Shown: positions 1 through 12,188, counted from the first letter of the stretch. The stretch is 64,000 nucleotides of DNA from Marisa cornuarietis (GCA_004794655.1 SMMW01000070.1:464001-528000); one strand, 5' to 3'. A program made the numbers and translations. The notes: generated from the sequence alone by a model not told the origin.

Positions 1-1028
1 AAAATAGTTGTAACTTAATTTGTAAGTATATGTGAAAGATAAAATCCCCCGATGACAAGTATTTAACATACTAGCATAACCACTTATCAGTTAGTTCAAG
101 TTACAAGATTCTTAAGTCTTTCGCCACCCTGTAGGGGCACTGGCACCAGTCTCTGGATGTATGTATAGTACGTATATCTTTAAATAAACTAGGGGATAAT
201 TGTTGTGTGTTGCTGATCACTCTCCTCCAGCAGATGAAAAAATATTTGTGTAGCCTTTGACCTATGGAAGTACTCGCTATATGTGAGAGTTCTCGTATTG
301 ACGACACTGCAAAAATGAAAGTGAAACTTTTTACTCTGTAATTAAGCTACATCAGAATAGCTGAAAGCTAACTCACTCATCCTAACACAGGGTAGCAATG
401 ATTTCCAGTTTTTCTCTCTCATACACACTCCTTAGTTTCTCCTTCCCAATCTACCCACTTCGTCAGTCCCCTTCACAAGACTGAAATCAGTCTATCCATT
501 TCAAGCATGAGATGGAAGATAACCAAAGCTAACCACAAAGGGAACCGATGAACGGAAGCTGGTCAGCCGCTTCAGAAAAATCAAATAATTTGTAAGTATG
601 TGTCAGCATCTGTCATATTTATGGTCTCTCCTCTTAGTTTCTCATGACCGCGGGGAAGACCTTCGAAATTACAGAAATATTTCATGTATACTAGTCGAAA
701 GATATCTGAGGGTAGCTCCAGTTTTGCGCCTCTTAAACCAGCCTGCACATTATCGGCAAAAGAGACACGTTGAATTTAGCATAAATAAGGATAATGTTTA
801 AATGTAAAATCTAGTAATGTTAAAAGTAATAAACTTAGATTATGACAAGGCGATTTGTTCGCGGTTTGTGAGTGGCAGATGCCCTATTTTCCCTCAACTG
901 TGTGCAACATCCTGCTACGATGAATGCAAAAATGTGATATTTATTAACACAATAGCTTGTGATACTTGTGGTCCACTTAACATGTATCATACATACTTTC
1001 TGAATGAATTACTTGCGTGTTATATCCC

Positions 1029-1172
1029 AAAATCCTGCAGCGTCTGATCCGTCTAACCTACTGTCAGATGATCTTTAAAATCCCGCGATAACCGTCTGTA
1101 ACCTATTTTCAGATTATTTCTCAAAATCTTGCAAATTCTGTCACCTACTTTCTTATGACACTTTAACGCACT
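1029..1172. repeat. Degenerate tandem repeat, about 47 bp x 3
   Basis: Units begin AAAATCCTGC (1029), AAAATCCCGC (1077) and AAAATCTTGC (1123), each followed by TCTG...AACCTA/CACCTA and a TCAGAT-like block. Divergence is high. Confidence 0.5.
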
Positions 1173-1657
1173 TTAAAGTGCCTGATCACCTAGTAAATGG
1201 GTCAGAAGCGCACATGCATTAATTTTTACCACAAGCTTCGTCGATTGTGCTACAATTTGTTAGAGCAGTATACTTTAAATGCCTAAAGGGGGTTTGTCGA
1301 GTGACGAGCAGGGGAAGTATTACCCCTAACATTCACTTAAACATTGATCAGGCTGTCAACCGTGTGTCAGTAGGTTGATTGCTTGGCTCATAGGCTCGTC
1401 ACACAGTTTCAACATTCTGTCCACTAGTTTGTCACCTGGGCCAGTGGGTCACCCGGACACAGGGATTGTGAGTGAGGGACGCAGTAGCACGTGGTGGTCA
1501 CTGCTTGGCTATAGTCTTTGTTAACTGTGTGATATTCGTACTGCAGGACCTTTGTGCACCACAGCGCGGAGGTATGTACAACTTTCTCTTCTCTCTCACA
1601 GACCTCGACGATGCTGTCTTGACGTGAAAAACGATACAATTTTACGGATACTGTGCA

Positions 1658-1684
1658 CCACGACGACGACGACGACGACGACGC
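1658..1684. repeat. (ACG)n microsatellite
   Basis: About nine ACG units in noncoding sequence; reading frames through it (poly-Thr or poly-Ser) are not genes. Confidence 0.95.
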
Positions 1685-2639
1685 AATGTGTAGAGCATAT
1701 TTTCCCGTATATAACCGAGCTGGATGTGCTACCAAAAAAAAAAAAAATCGAAACCGACAATGGACGATACAAAGAAGACCAGCAGCATAGAACGACTTGG
1801 GGATAGACTTAGTAGAAACCTGCAGAAAGTCCTTTAATAACGACCAGCCATGTACTGTACACAGAAGAAATATGTGTAGCACACGCGGCATTTGAACTCC
1901 TGGCCCATGATCCTCACTTTCAGCCGCGCCACCATTTGTTCTCTCACCTTCTTTCCTCTCTCTTTTTTTTCTTGTCAACTCTTTCGATGTCTTCTATCCC
2001 CTTTCTCTTCTCCTCTTTCTCTCTCTCCCTCTTCTTCTCTGGCATCTCCTTTCTCATTTTTCTTTCTGTTATGTCCTTAATCTCACCTCTCTCTTGGACC
2101 TTTCTGTAAAAACATAGAAGAAACTGAATTACGTCTTTATTGCGTTGTCTACAATATACTAGTTTACAGGAAAATTGTATCCCTCCCAAATTTTGCCGCT
2201 ACCCATCCCTTTCCCATTTTCAACACTCATGTCAGATAACCAACGTTGCATTACAAATTGTCTTGCATGCTATATATAAATATATATAATGCAATGAATT
2301 TGAGAAACTTCAGTAGCTAATTGCTTGTGCTTCACCAAAAGGTGTCTATTTACAAGAGTTTTAATGACTCAGGGCATCAGCTAGACTACAGTATGGATCC
2401 ATTTGTGATATGTACTTAAATTGAAGCTGGAATGTCAACTGTGCTATGTATGTAAACATGTTTATTTTGTTTTTTATGTTTTTATGTTCACTCTCTTCAG
2501 TTATGCGCCATGGCCTACACTGAATAAAGTCAAAGTCTCTTGTCTCACCTTTCTTTCTCTTTTTCTCTCACTTCTGCTCTCTCTCTCTTGTCGTGTTCCC
2601 AACACATCTCTGTCACAAGCAAAAGGATTTCCAAGAAAG

Positions 2640-3160
2640 TCTACCAGCGGTTTAGAATTAAGTATTTCCTAGACCCTCACACAAGAAAACTCTTTTATAC
2701 AACCCACATTCAATCAATCATTGACTACGCCTCCGCCCTCTGGGACTCCGCTACTGGAGCTTCCATGAAACCTCTATAGCAAGTGTACAGTTGCGAGTTG
2801 TTAAAGCCGGTTTACTCAAACCCAAAATACAGCCAAATGACTTCACCTCTCTCGGAGTCCTTCCTCTGACAAACAGACTAAAATTCAACAAATGCGTCTT
2901 ATAAAATACTAACAGGTTTCCTCAAACAGCACCCGAACTTCTCTAAAACGTAATTTTCCCATTCCTAGAAAAGACCGTTTCGATCGTCTGAAATGTTGTG
3001 AGCGTGCTGTGGAGTAGCCTCCCTTTCCATCTTAAGTAATTGAGCTCCCTGAACTGCTTTCGACGCCACTTACTAAAATACATGCAGGAAAATTAGGTGA
3101 GTTCTCAACAACGAACATTTATAAATTATAAATATTAGAGATTCCTCCCAACTCCAGGAC
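2640..3160 (+). pseudogene. LINE reverse-transcriptase 3' fragment
   Basis: Translation gives DPHTRKLFYTTHIQSIIDYA, then (in shifted frames) LGVLPLTNRLKFNKC and ILTGF, the well-known C-terminal reverse-transcriptase block of non-LTR retrotransposons. Stops and frameshifts break it, so it is a dead, 5'-truncated copy. Confidence 0.75.
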
Positions 3161-3199
3161 CCAGCTGGTCACTAGACACCCATGACGTAGCGTTGAACA

Positions 3200-4500
3200 A
3201 ACTTTTTTTTCCACTTTATTTTATAACATGAACAGAACTGTATAATAACAAATGATGTATCCATGAAAAATGAAGATTAATCTGTGTACAATACTCTGTG
3301 TAATAATTGTTAAATACAGTTGACTGTATTCTCCAGAATACAAGCTACACATGAGATATTAAGCACATTACAGTATTTTATAATGAACATTTGTACAAAT
3401 AAAGTTTAATAAGGTCACAGAAATAGCAAGGCATGCATACATTTATAATTTTGTTTCTTTTCTCATATCAATGTAAACATTTGCACAGCATACATATATA
3501 TATATGGGCACACCCACACAAAAATGGATGTATACACAGCACACCCACACAGTCTGAATTTCGTGATCATCAGACACAACAGAAGTCTATAGCGTGGACA
3601 CTTGTTTTCCCCAGACATCCCTTTTGGACAAACTTATTGTTTGGTATGAACCGTATGATGACAATTTCTTACAGCTTAATATCAGTAAAACATCCTGAAA
3701 AATTCACTAAGTCCTATAACAAACTGTTATACATCACAATGAGTCTGACATTGCCGACACATTTAAGTAGATGAACGCCATCTTTGACAGGAGACTTCGC
3801 CCGGACATCAACACTCAGATTATCGTGAACAAAGGCTCAACGGCACCTCTTCCCTCTCCGAAATCTGAAGCCTTTCCCAATCTACTAGAGATTTCTTCAG
3901 CTATTTTATAAATCTCGTATAGAGAGTGTGTTCTCTCTTTCTCGTTTACAACAATTTTATAGCTTGAATCGTGTTGTATACACCCTGCTCAAAAGTTATA
4001 GGTACAGGTTAGAGTCACCTTCACAGTCTGTTTAATAGGCAGACATTTGAAAACTTGGTGGTAGTTGTAGGTGATGACAGTCGTGTCCTGTGGGCAGAGT
4101 TCCACAACCTTCAGAATAATGGGCCCCGCGACAGTGTATGGCTGCATGCAGGACGAACAGAGGAAGGCTGTCCTTTGTTGTTGCGGTTGTGCGACTTGTG
4201 AAGGCGGCCATGTGCGCATGAATTGTGATGATATTCAGGGTCTCAGTCAGGATTGTATGGGAATCCGTCTTTTAAAGCGGCAATGAATTTGTTATGGAAT
4301 TTTATATTATTGCTGTTCTGTGTGGTTGTAACCTCCACTCCCTTAAAGAGCTTCTACTATAAGTGCCCCCTGTGATAAATATAAAGTCGTATATTTCCTT
4401 CATTTCTCCCTCTTTGTTCTCTCTCTCTTCGTCTCTCTCTCACTCTCTCTCTCTACTCTTAAATTGTAATAATCGTTAGTGTTTTCTTTTTGCTCACAAT
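3200..4500. other. No gene recognised
   Basis: AT-rich sequence with short spurious frames. An island at about 4080-4290 is more GC-balanced but shows no known motif. Confidence 0.55.
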
Positions 4501-4511
4501 GAATATCAAAA

Positions 4512-4512
<1 letters not shown>

Positions 4513-4558
<46 letters not shown>

Positions 4559-4571
4559 GTGAGAGAGAGAG
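4513..4571. repeat. (GT)n(GA)n compound microsatellite
   Basis: A GT run of about 12 units passes directly into a GA run, interrupted once near 4560. Confidence 0.97.
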
Positions 4572-4669
4572 CTCGTGTGCTGGTTATTTAACCTTTCATA
4601 GTCTGTCACCTCTTGCCAAAGTTTTAGCGGTGCATATGGTGACGAATCAAAATGCGTGATTTGCCTGTA

Positions 4670-5192
4670 CAGTGGTACCTCGAGTTACGAACTCCTCCAT
4701 ATACGAGAATTTCGAGTTACGAGCAGCGGCTCAAGCAAATTTCTGCTCGAGTTACAAATGTTGTTCCGAGCTTCGGGATCATTTAAAGTAAAGAAAGTGC
4801 AACTGTAGTTTTGCTTAAAGTGTAAGAAAGTTCTGTATGTACGCTTCGTTCCTTGCAAGTATCCCTTCCTCCCTCCCTCTCTCCTTAGCCGCTTTCCGTT
4901 AGTCGCTCTCATCTGTCGCCAAAGTAAGATTACAGATTAACAGTACCGTATTTTATACATTTGTCTTTATTTAATTTGTTGTGTAATTTGAAGTTTAACG
5001 TGTGTGTTTCCTAATTAAGAACATGTATTTTTTCATAATTTATGAAATTTTGGGGATTTGTCATAGGGCTGGAACGGCCGGATTAATCCGATTTCCATTA
5101 TTTTAAATGGGAAAATTCGTTCGAGTTACGAGCATTTCTAGTTACGAGTAAGACTCTGGAACGGATTAAATTCGTAACTCGAGGTACTACTG
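4670..5192. mobile_element. Pogo/Tigger-type MITE with TA target duplication
   Basis: The ends are inverted repeats beginning CAGTGGTACCTCGAGTTACG (left) and CAGTAGTACCTCGAGTTACG (right, read inward), flanked on both sides by TA (4668-4669 and 5193-5194). Inner sub-repeats such as TTCGAGTTACGAGCA recur near both ends. No transposase is encoded in the 523 bases, so it is non-autonomous. CAGT ends plus a TA duplication fit the Tc1/mariner-pogo group. Confidence 0.8.
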
Positions 5193-5705
5193 TAATTATC
5201 ATTTCTGCGCATGCGTAGGTCTAACTTCAAGCGCAGTCTGCACTGGTAGCCTCAACGATGTCTCCGCGCACGCAAATAAGGCGTTCAGTGATGAAAGTGC
5301 AGGCTGTCCTCTAAGTGACCTTTTGATCATGCGGAAACTCCGGATGTTAAATAAGAGCAGAGACCGGAAACACAAGCAGTCGGGGACTCTGTAAGCAAAA
5401 GTTGGATGCCAGTAGATAGCAGGCTGTCGGGGGAAGGGGGGGGTTGCGTCCGAATTTTCATGCTCTGTCGTGACGATAGTTCAGCCGGTGCTTCCTGCAT
5501 ACGAGTGCGTTGGGTCTATACCTGCCGCAGAGGGGGGCGGGCTCCTAGGGGGTAACTAGGAATGGAAGGTAAAGCAAAACATGGGGACAACAGATACCCC
5601 TAATGATTCTATGGCCCTGACAGAAAGATCGTTGACCATTTGAACGATTGTGCTGTATGGTAATGCGTCGCGAAACAAAGTTTTGGTTAAAGATGGGCCG
5701 CAAAT

Positions 5706-5857
5706 CAGTGGCGTAGGAACAGGTAGGGGGGGGGGCAACAGGGGCAGCCGCCCCCCCAAAAAAAAGATGCTGGGAAGGCAAGAATGTGAACGTTATTCAT
5801 TGTCTGCATGGAGCTTGCCCCCCCACCCTCAAAGCCGAGCATCTTCCTACGCCACTG
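5706..5857. mobile_element. Small hAT-like MITE, copy 1
   Basis: The ends CAGTGGCGTAGGAA and TTCCTACGCCACTG form exact inverted repeats around a G- and C-run-rich interior. CAAAT stands directly outside both ends. A relative is at 55786. CAGTGGCG ends resemble hAT elements, but the duplication seen is 5 rather than 8 bases, so the class is uncertain. Confidence 0.65.
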
Positions 5858-6031
5858 CAAATATGACAAGGGGCCCCTGAGATTTTAAATGAAGCTCAAC
5901 AATTCCTTTCGCCGAGAAACGTCGTAGCCGCGTCGCCCTCTTGTAGCGTAACGTACTACTCATGTGTCTGTGATGATGCTGATGTCAACAAACACAAAGA
6001 CTGTATACTATATTTAATACAATATTATTGT

Positions 6032-6535
6032 CACGGACCGCGTCGCTGACCCAGTTCCTGAGTGCGAAGAGTTCAAGGGCAAGGAAGGGGGTCGGGTAGC
6101 GAGCAGCCTCACTCAGAACGGGTGGTTTCAAAGTGAAAACTGAAGCGGTGCGATTGAGTGCGTAATACATTGAAAGAAAGTGTTGTCTACTCTACTGCAA
6201 GTGAGAGAGAAGGCATGGTCTGAAAAAATAGTAGTATGACAATCTCGTTTGCTGCACGTGCGTGTTCTTTTGTGGAGCTGATGTTCTTCGTTTAAGAACA
6301 ATTACTTCTCCCTTGTAAAGTTTATTAAAGAAATGGACTTATCTTACTGAAAAAGGCAATTTATATATAGGTTATACATGTATATACATATACTTCAAAT
6401 ACATATTATACATAATTTATATATATATGAGTTTATGACATGTTATAATGACATGATATGCTATTTAACATAATATAATGAGCGCAAACTGTATGTTGGT
6501 CACAAAAACATAAAAGATTAGCCCACGAGGGGAAC
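6032..6535. repeat. Dispersed repeat, copy A
   Basis: From CGCGTCGCTGACCCAGTTC through TTGTGGAGCTGATGTTCTTC, TTTAAGAACAATT and GTAAAGTTTATTAAAG to CACAAAAACATAAAAGATTA, the order matches the region 11923-12765. Shared blocks are interrupted by indels. No protein or TE class recognised. Confidence 0.65.
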
Positions 6536-6685
6536 TGATTGGGATACTCTGACAGCCTTCATGCACTGTCAAGGTGCGGTTAATCGGATCAACAAAGGAT
6601 CAGCAAGAGCGATTACTGTTATATGAGAGCTTGAACTCAGGCGGCGATCACGGTTTTTAGGGCAGTATGCATCAATAGCTGCTCG

Positions 6686-6686
<1 letters not shown>

Positions 6687-6741
<55 letters not shown>
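6687..6741. repeat. (CA)n microsatellite
   Basis: Uninterrupted CA repeat, about 27 units. Confidence 0.98.
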
Positions 6742-6743
<2 letters not shown>

Positions 6744-6976
6744 ATAGAGAGAGGGTCTTGCACGCATGCTTGCATGCTTGTCGAAAACAGAGCTTGAAAA
6801 CATATTTCAAATTGGTAACTTCTCTCATTTAGAAAAAAAAACACATTAGCAATGGTTTTGTTTTGCAAGTAGCTCTTATGAGTGAAAACGTTTGCACACG
6901 AAGAGGTTATGGTTGTTACATATCTAATTCCCATTTACACCCAATGCCTTTGCAAAATAATAATGTACATGTATAT

Positions 6977-7396
6977 TTACAGATGTTGCAGTTTTAACAT
7001 TTTTCGGTGTTTCCTTGCGGACTCTGCAGAAAATTGTCTATTGTTTTCTTTCAAGTTAAAATGCAGCCGTATATTTAAAAAGCAACGGAGCAGCAATAGT
7101 GCCTGGTTTGTATTTGCTGGAGGGGCATGGAGTGAACTTAAATTCTGTTCAAAACGTTCCAGAAATTGAGCTCTAGCTCTGTCCATGTGGAGCAACTGTT
7201 CAGATTTCCTGAATATAATTTCACGTTCCTCCACCAACGTCACCAGCTGAGATGTTGGGACGATCAGCCCATTCTTAGCATGTGGTGCCTGCTTGATTGA
7301 CAACAGGGTCTCTCTTGCTGCTCCTTCATTCCGTAATAATTTCTTTACATTCTGGACACACTTTTTTGTATTTTTTTTAGTGATATAACCAGCCAT
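6977..7396 (-). pseudogene. Transposase C-terminal fragment, P-element/THAP9-like
   Basis: An open frame of 139 codons begins AGYITKK and contains NGLIVPTSQLVTLVEERE, IFRK, and toward the end LNIRLHFNLKENN. AGYI plus a 'GGL.VPS...' block plus a terminal 'R.HF..K..N' block is the order seen at the C-terminus of P-element/THAP9-type transposases. No upstream catalytic part was found, so I call it a remnant. The family assignment is from memory of motifs, not a search. Confidence 0.4.
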
Positions 7397-7399
7397 ATA

Positions 7400-9000
7400 T
7401 TAAAATATTTTCCTTAGAAATCGATTCGAAATCAACTGTGTCTCCAAAAAAAAGAGGAACCCGTTGAGAGTAATAATAAATTTATAATATGCGTAAGAAC
7501 CATTTTAAATAAACTGTCCACTGTTTTCCAACTTTATTTGAAAAATCTATCATGCATTGTAGTCATATGCTAAATATAATTGATGAACGTTGCTAATATT
7601 TACCTTTTTCGTCCTGTCTTATTTTTTTCTTTCACTTGCTCCTTTTGCTGAAATATCATTTCGCTTCGGTAGTCTTTGCCTTACGGTTAGTGGTGCTGGT
7701 GGATTCGGTACATCAAATAAGGTTGGAATTGCACACCATATCAGCCAGCAGTGCTTGTTGAAGCCACTTGAAGGGGTTCATGAACTGGCTTGGTTCAAAA
7801 TGGTCAGAGCAGAGAGCACAGAGCGCAGTTTGCATGCAAAAACAGATCGCAGTTCTGCACCCACTTCTTACATCTATGGAAATGAAAACACAAGACTAGT
7901 GAAACTGCTAAACATCAGCATATGTGGTGAAATCAATGATAAATATGACTTATTAAATCCACTAAAGAAAAGAAAATCCTCACTCCTCTTCGTCTTTTGG
8001 GAAAAAAAATAACAATTGAAAACCTTTAGTTCGAGAAGTGTGACACCTCCGGAAAGCATCCCACAAACCACGTGAACAATGATAGATAGTCGGTACAGGA
8101 GGGGGTGGCCGCGGTCAGCATGGCTACACTTTCCCTGCCATGGTGATCGCTCTTCTTGATCCTCTTTGGTCCAAGTGTCACCTTCCAAGCTGAGTTAGAA
8201 GCAGATTAAGTGGGGCATCTCTCAAAGAATGAGCAAGGGACAGACCTAAGCACCTCTGATGACAGTTACAATTCTTACGAGACGGACCGCCTTCTAAACG
8301 ACCACGACAATCAACGTTTTCATAAGCATGACAATTTAATAAGACTCCCAGTCCAGGAGCAATATTATGACATCTGGTGGGCTGGCTTGCTGCTCGCGAC
8401 TCTGACAACTGGCCTGCCATCGACCTGCAGTACTGATTGTGACATATTGTGATGTTTACATATTGTGATATTTGAAAAGCCTGCGATGTTCGACACTACA
8501 ATCTTCTGAGCTCGCGGTACCTCAGGTTGTGTTCCCTGGTTCTTTGTTCTCGGGTTAACTGTACGACCTGACCTAAGCCTCTGAACGCCTGACCTTGATT
8601 TAATGAGTGTAGCGCGGAAGTTGGGTAAGATTCCTCAGATTTTATTGTGCATGAATTGAACGGCCCGCCCCGAGTTTCAGTCACAAGAGAAAAGAAATAA
8701 ACTTTTATTCATTTTTTCTATATAAACATTTTTTTCTCGTCACCCGTCATTGCTTTTCCTGACTTTACCAGACCGTTCATATTGCGTTTGCGTGCTTCCA
8801 ACTGTGCCATAGGGGCAACCCTCTTGCAAGCGGATAATCAGAGAGGATTACACCCAGTGATTTGTGCAGATCGAAAGTTGCTTGAGAGACCAGACACTCG
8901 ATTACTAAAAAATAGTAGTGTTGATGAGCGCCTTAGATAAGTTCCATAGATATTTAATCGCATTTAACTTTCTCGTGGCGACAGACCACCGCCCCCTATG
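7400..9000. other. No gene recognised; possible decayed TE sequence
   Basis: Frames at about 7590-8012 and 8178-8452 exist on both strands but carry no motif I know. The stretch follows the P-element-like fragment, so it may be part of the same decayed insertion. Confidence 0.4.
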
Positions 9001-9019
9001 GTGACTCGCCTGAACCAAT

Positions 9020-9130
9020 GCATCCAGCAGTCGACTATTGAGGTGGGTTCCATGTATCCAACAGTCGACTATTGAGGTGGGTTCCATGTATCCAACAATC
9101 GACTATTGAGGTGGGTTCAATGTGTCCAAG
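9020..9130. repeat. 34-bp tandem repeat, about 3 copies
   Basis: TCGACTATTGAGGTGGGTTC recurs at 9031, 9065 and 9099, an exact 34-base period with few changes. Nothing coding. Confidence 0.9.
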
Positions 9131-9465
9131 ATTACTGTTTTTCGATCCTGCCAGTTGCTGGGGTCAACAGCATTGAAGCGGACTTATTGTCTAGACTAGC
9201 GGGATCAACAGAAAACCCTTTTCTGTACTACCGAGAATGATTTACTTTTCCCATGATGTTTTATGTATTGAACAAATGAACATCTTTAACTTATCTTACT
9301 CAAAAATGTTGATATTTGCAATACCGGAAGCAGGATAGTTTGATGCTGAATGTGTGCATATACTGCCATTGTTGACGTAAGGCTCATACATAATTAACAT
9401 TTTTTATCAGTTGATACAAATACTAAAATTGATAGATAATACCACCGAGATTATTCCAGAAGCAT

Positions 9466-9468
<3 letters not shown>

Positions 9469-9542
<74 letters not shown>
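9469..9542. repeat. (GT)n microsatellite
   Basis: Uninterrupted GT repeat, about 37 units. Confidence 0.98.
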
Positions 9543-9543
<1 letters not shown>

Positions 9544-9639
9544 GGATATTGCTTCGTGTCATATGAAATCACTCAATATGCATTATTGCCATTATCAGAC
9601 ATTTTTCGGTCTCCGTGTCTCTCTTAGTGCAGGGGACGC

Positions 9640-10100
9640 ACTCAGAAAAGACAGGCTGCGTACAGCAGACGACGTTCTGACGTCATTTTCAAAGATATTT
9701 TTACCCGGTTCGCGGGAAGGTCGAGACCTTTTTCGCTGATATGCGCGGCGCTTGACGTCATTTCTGTTCTACGTCACGCGTCGTCTGCTAGAGGCTCTCT
9801 ATTGCTGCTCGTTGTACTAGTGGGAGCTCGTGTTCATTGCCCCTTACAAGCTCCGTAGTGCTTTGGCGCGAAAAAAGACTCCACGATGGTGGTGTGGGCG
9901 CTGGTCATCGGTGCCAGCCTCTGGGAGACAATGTCGCGAACCCCAGTGCTTAGGGTCCCTCAGACATGGAGTGGAGACGGTCGAGCTATGGCGGCGAGAG
10001 GCCGCTTGAACAAGGTGCCTCTAGTTAATACAGCAACCAGTGTTGACTACAGGAGCCGGTGAGAAACCTTGTGGACTTCTGGCACTATTTTGGCGAGTGG
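9640..10100 (+). promoter_or_regulatory. CpG-rich island with paired CRE sites and an E2F consensus; possible first exon
   Basis: Two full TGACGTCA sites (9678-9685 and 9753-9760) lie between inverted arms AGCAGACGACG (9664-9674) and CGTCGTCTGCT (9779-9789). TTTGGCGCGAAAA near 9862 is a perfect palindromic E2F consensus. An ATG at 9886 opens 58 codons starting MVVWALVIGASLW, which ends at a donor-like CCG|GTGAGA near 10061. No downstream exon with matching phase was found, so this may be an orphan promoter, a noncoding RNA start or part of a mobile element. Confidence 0.3.
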
Positions 10101-10631
10101 GTGACCGCCGGACTTAGCACAAGCCGGGTGGGTTAATGCGCGATTTTTTTGTTTCCAAATCTTGTTCATGGCGGTCCTGATAAGCCGGCGAGAGGCTGCG
10201 CGTTTATATGAGAGCGAGATTATGTTTTCTGTGTGCTAGAGATAAATCATTATCGGCTATTTTAACAGTGTGACCTCTGTGTTAGAGTTATCTCATGTTT
10301 GCTAGTTTGAGAATGTGATTTCTGGGTCGAGGCGCGCACCCTTTTTTTTATGTTGAAATATCGGTAGGGAGATTTCAATAGGATTGTAAGGCCTTATAGC
10401 TAAAGGTGGGATTTGAAGCAGGGAGGTTTTTTTCATATTGAAGTCACCTAGTGACAGATGTTCCTATTGTTTTCTCCACGGGGTTCTTCATTTTTTTTCT
10501 TCATCGTTCTTCTTCATCTTCATCTTGTTCTTCCACTTCGTCTTTTCTTTCTACTCCTTTTTGTGAGAAGTCGCGTCTTTTCTTCGTTCCGTCCACCCCT
10601 TCGTACCTTCCTCCGTCGATTTTGTTGCCCT

Positions 10632-10898
10632 GGGGCCAGTTGCACAACACATTTCTAATTTTAAACACTTTTAGGTCTTAAATCTTTTTAGATAATCAGT
10701 TTAAAGTGCACACCACAATTTATGAATTTTTATAACTAAAACAGCTTTAAGTGAGATAAAGTTGCTTAAGTCTGAACTTTCGTGCTGTCAGTACAGTTTG
10801 TTGTATGTTTTTGTGCAATGCATCTAAATGGCAAAGAATTAGATTTTGCTTCTTTAGAACATTTATAAGGTTTAGAAACATGTTGTGCAACTGGCCCC
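10632..10898. mobile_element. MITE with GGGGCCAGTTGCACAACA inverted ends
   Basis: Left end GGGGCCAGTTGCACAACA at 10632; the same sequence inverted ends at 10898. Similarity continues inward (TTTCTAA). CTG flanks both sides, consistent with a 3-base target duplication as in PIF/Harbinger relatives, though that family prefers TWA. The interior is AT-rich with no gene. Confidence 0.65.
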
Positions 10899-11267
10899 TG
10901 TCCTCCTTCTTCGTGTGGCGTGTAAAGCGCGCAAACCTGTGCGAGTGATCAACGAGCGGCTCGGGCTGCGAACCAGAAGAGGGTCACTTTGTACGTCGGA
11001 CAGACAGAAGAGTGGTGGTCAGCGCGAGAGCGCTGCATAAGGCCCAGAGAGAGAGAGAGAGAGAAGGAGACAGTATAAACAGACTAAGTGCAGAATTTTC
11101 TTCCAGATTTAACGCTCGGCTTGAAGGCCTCATGGGTGACTACCCAGATCGCTCTGACAGAACTGTGCCGCAGTGTATGCGGGTGTTTTCTTTGGTTTTC
11201 TTTTCTCTCCATGCTAAAATTTTTTAAATTTTTCTTTTTCTTTGCGTTGGGTGGCTCTTAGCTTTTC

Positions 11268-11269
<2 letters not shown>

Positions 11270-11300
<31 letters not shown>

Positions 11301-11322
11301 GGGGGTGGGTGGGTGGGTGGGT
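11270..11322. repeat. (TG)n followed by (GGGT)n
   Basis: TG repeat to 11299, then four to five GGGT units. The G-runs could form a four-stranded structure (inference). Confidence 0.95.
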
Positions 11323-11522
11323 GCAGAATATACATTTTTCTACATTTGAATAACTTTTTCTGTTTGTACCGTCCATTTCGTCTTTGCTGGGGTCTACATT
11401 CATTAGTTGTTCGATTGGAACGTCGTGTCCCGCCCGCAGCTGAGCGAGTGGCTGTGTGTTTGTGGAGCTGATTGTGCATCCGGCAACCCTGGGGGTGATA
11501 CGCGACAATCGTGTTTACGGTA

Positions 11523-11712
11523 GGGCGGTCCGGTGGCGCAACGGTTAGCGCCTGTCACCAATACAGTGAAGGTTGGCTGTCCTGGATTCAGTTCTCGTCT
11601 CGGGCACGCTGTTCTTTCTCTGCATGTGGCATCTGTTTACAGGGCTGGCTGCCTTGCCGTGATATAGCCTTATTTGCTGTCTCGGCGTAAAACACCAATT
11701 TAAAAAAAAGTG
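11523..11712 (+). mobile_element. tRNA-derived SINE
   Basis: GGTGGCGCAACGGTTAGCGC (A-box-like) and GGATTCAGTTC (B-box-like, about 11584) form the tRNA-related head. A conserved-looking central part (GGCTGGCTGCCTTGCC...) and CGTAAAACACCAATTT then a short A tail follow. No real tRNA cloverleaf is kept. Confidence 0.7.
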
Positions 11713-11922
11713 TTTACGGTCTTTACTAGTTTCAGGGTTCTCAGCTGAGCTGAGTTAGACAGGATATTTGGGTGAATAGATCTTGACCATATCGATGTGA
11801 GGATACGTGACCTTTCATCAGACCCAGTAGTATAAACTGATAAATGTATCGTTCTGTTATTTCCTTGTAAACTGCTCCGCTCTTATCCGCAGTTTAAGAA
11901 GAGGAGAGGGAGAGCGGGTAGG

Positions 11923-12106
11923 AAACGGACAACGTCGCTGACACAGTTCATAAGTGGTTACAGTGCACAGGGAAAGAAGGAGGTCAGGCAGCGAATGGAA
12001 AGAAAGAAAGAAACAAGGAAAGAAAGAAAGATTTCATTTATTTGCCACGTGACATTGCACGAGGAACATGTCTTAATAATAGCCAAAACTTAGTTTACAA
12101 TTTTAA

Positions 12107-12188
<82 letters not shown>

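Larger units (their letters stand above)
1..2600. other. No gene recognised
   Basis: Short frames on both strands lack splice-consistent or family-like sequence. Apart from the degenerate repeat at 1029, the ACG run and a pyrimidine-rich stretch at 1935-2100, nothing is supported. Confidence 0.6.

Noticed and set aside
1424..1978. 184-codon minus-strand frame
   Set aside because: It runs through an ACG microsatellite (poly-Ser) and low-complexity sequence, with no domain, and overlaps other spurious frames.
6569..6934. 121-codon minus-strand frame
   Set aside because: A third of it is the translated CA repeat (Val-Cys)n; no gene evidence.
8178..8452. Overlapping 80-codon frames on both strands
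   Set aside because: No recognisable motif, no splice context, and surrounded by transposon debris.
9886..10061. Alternative first exon for the carbonic anhydrase
   Set aside because: Its donor leaves phase 2 whereas exon 2 needs phase 1; the exon at 16347 fits.
11523..11600. Possible functional tRNA gene
   Set aside because: A- and B-box-like sequences are present but the arms do not pair into a cloverleaf and a SINE body follows.
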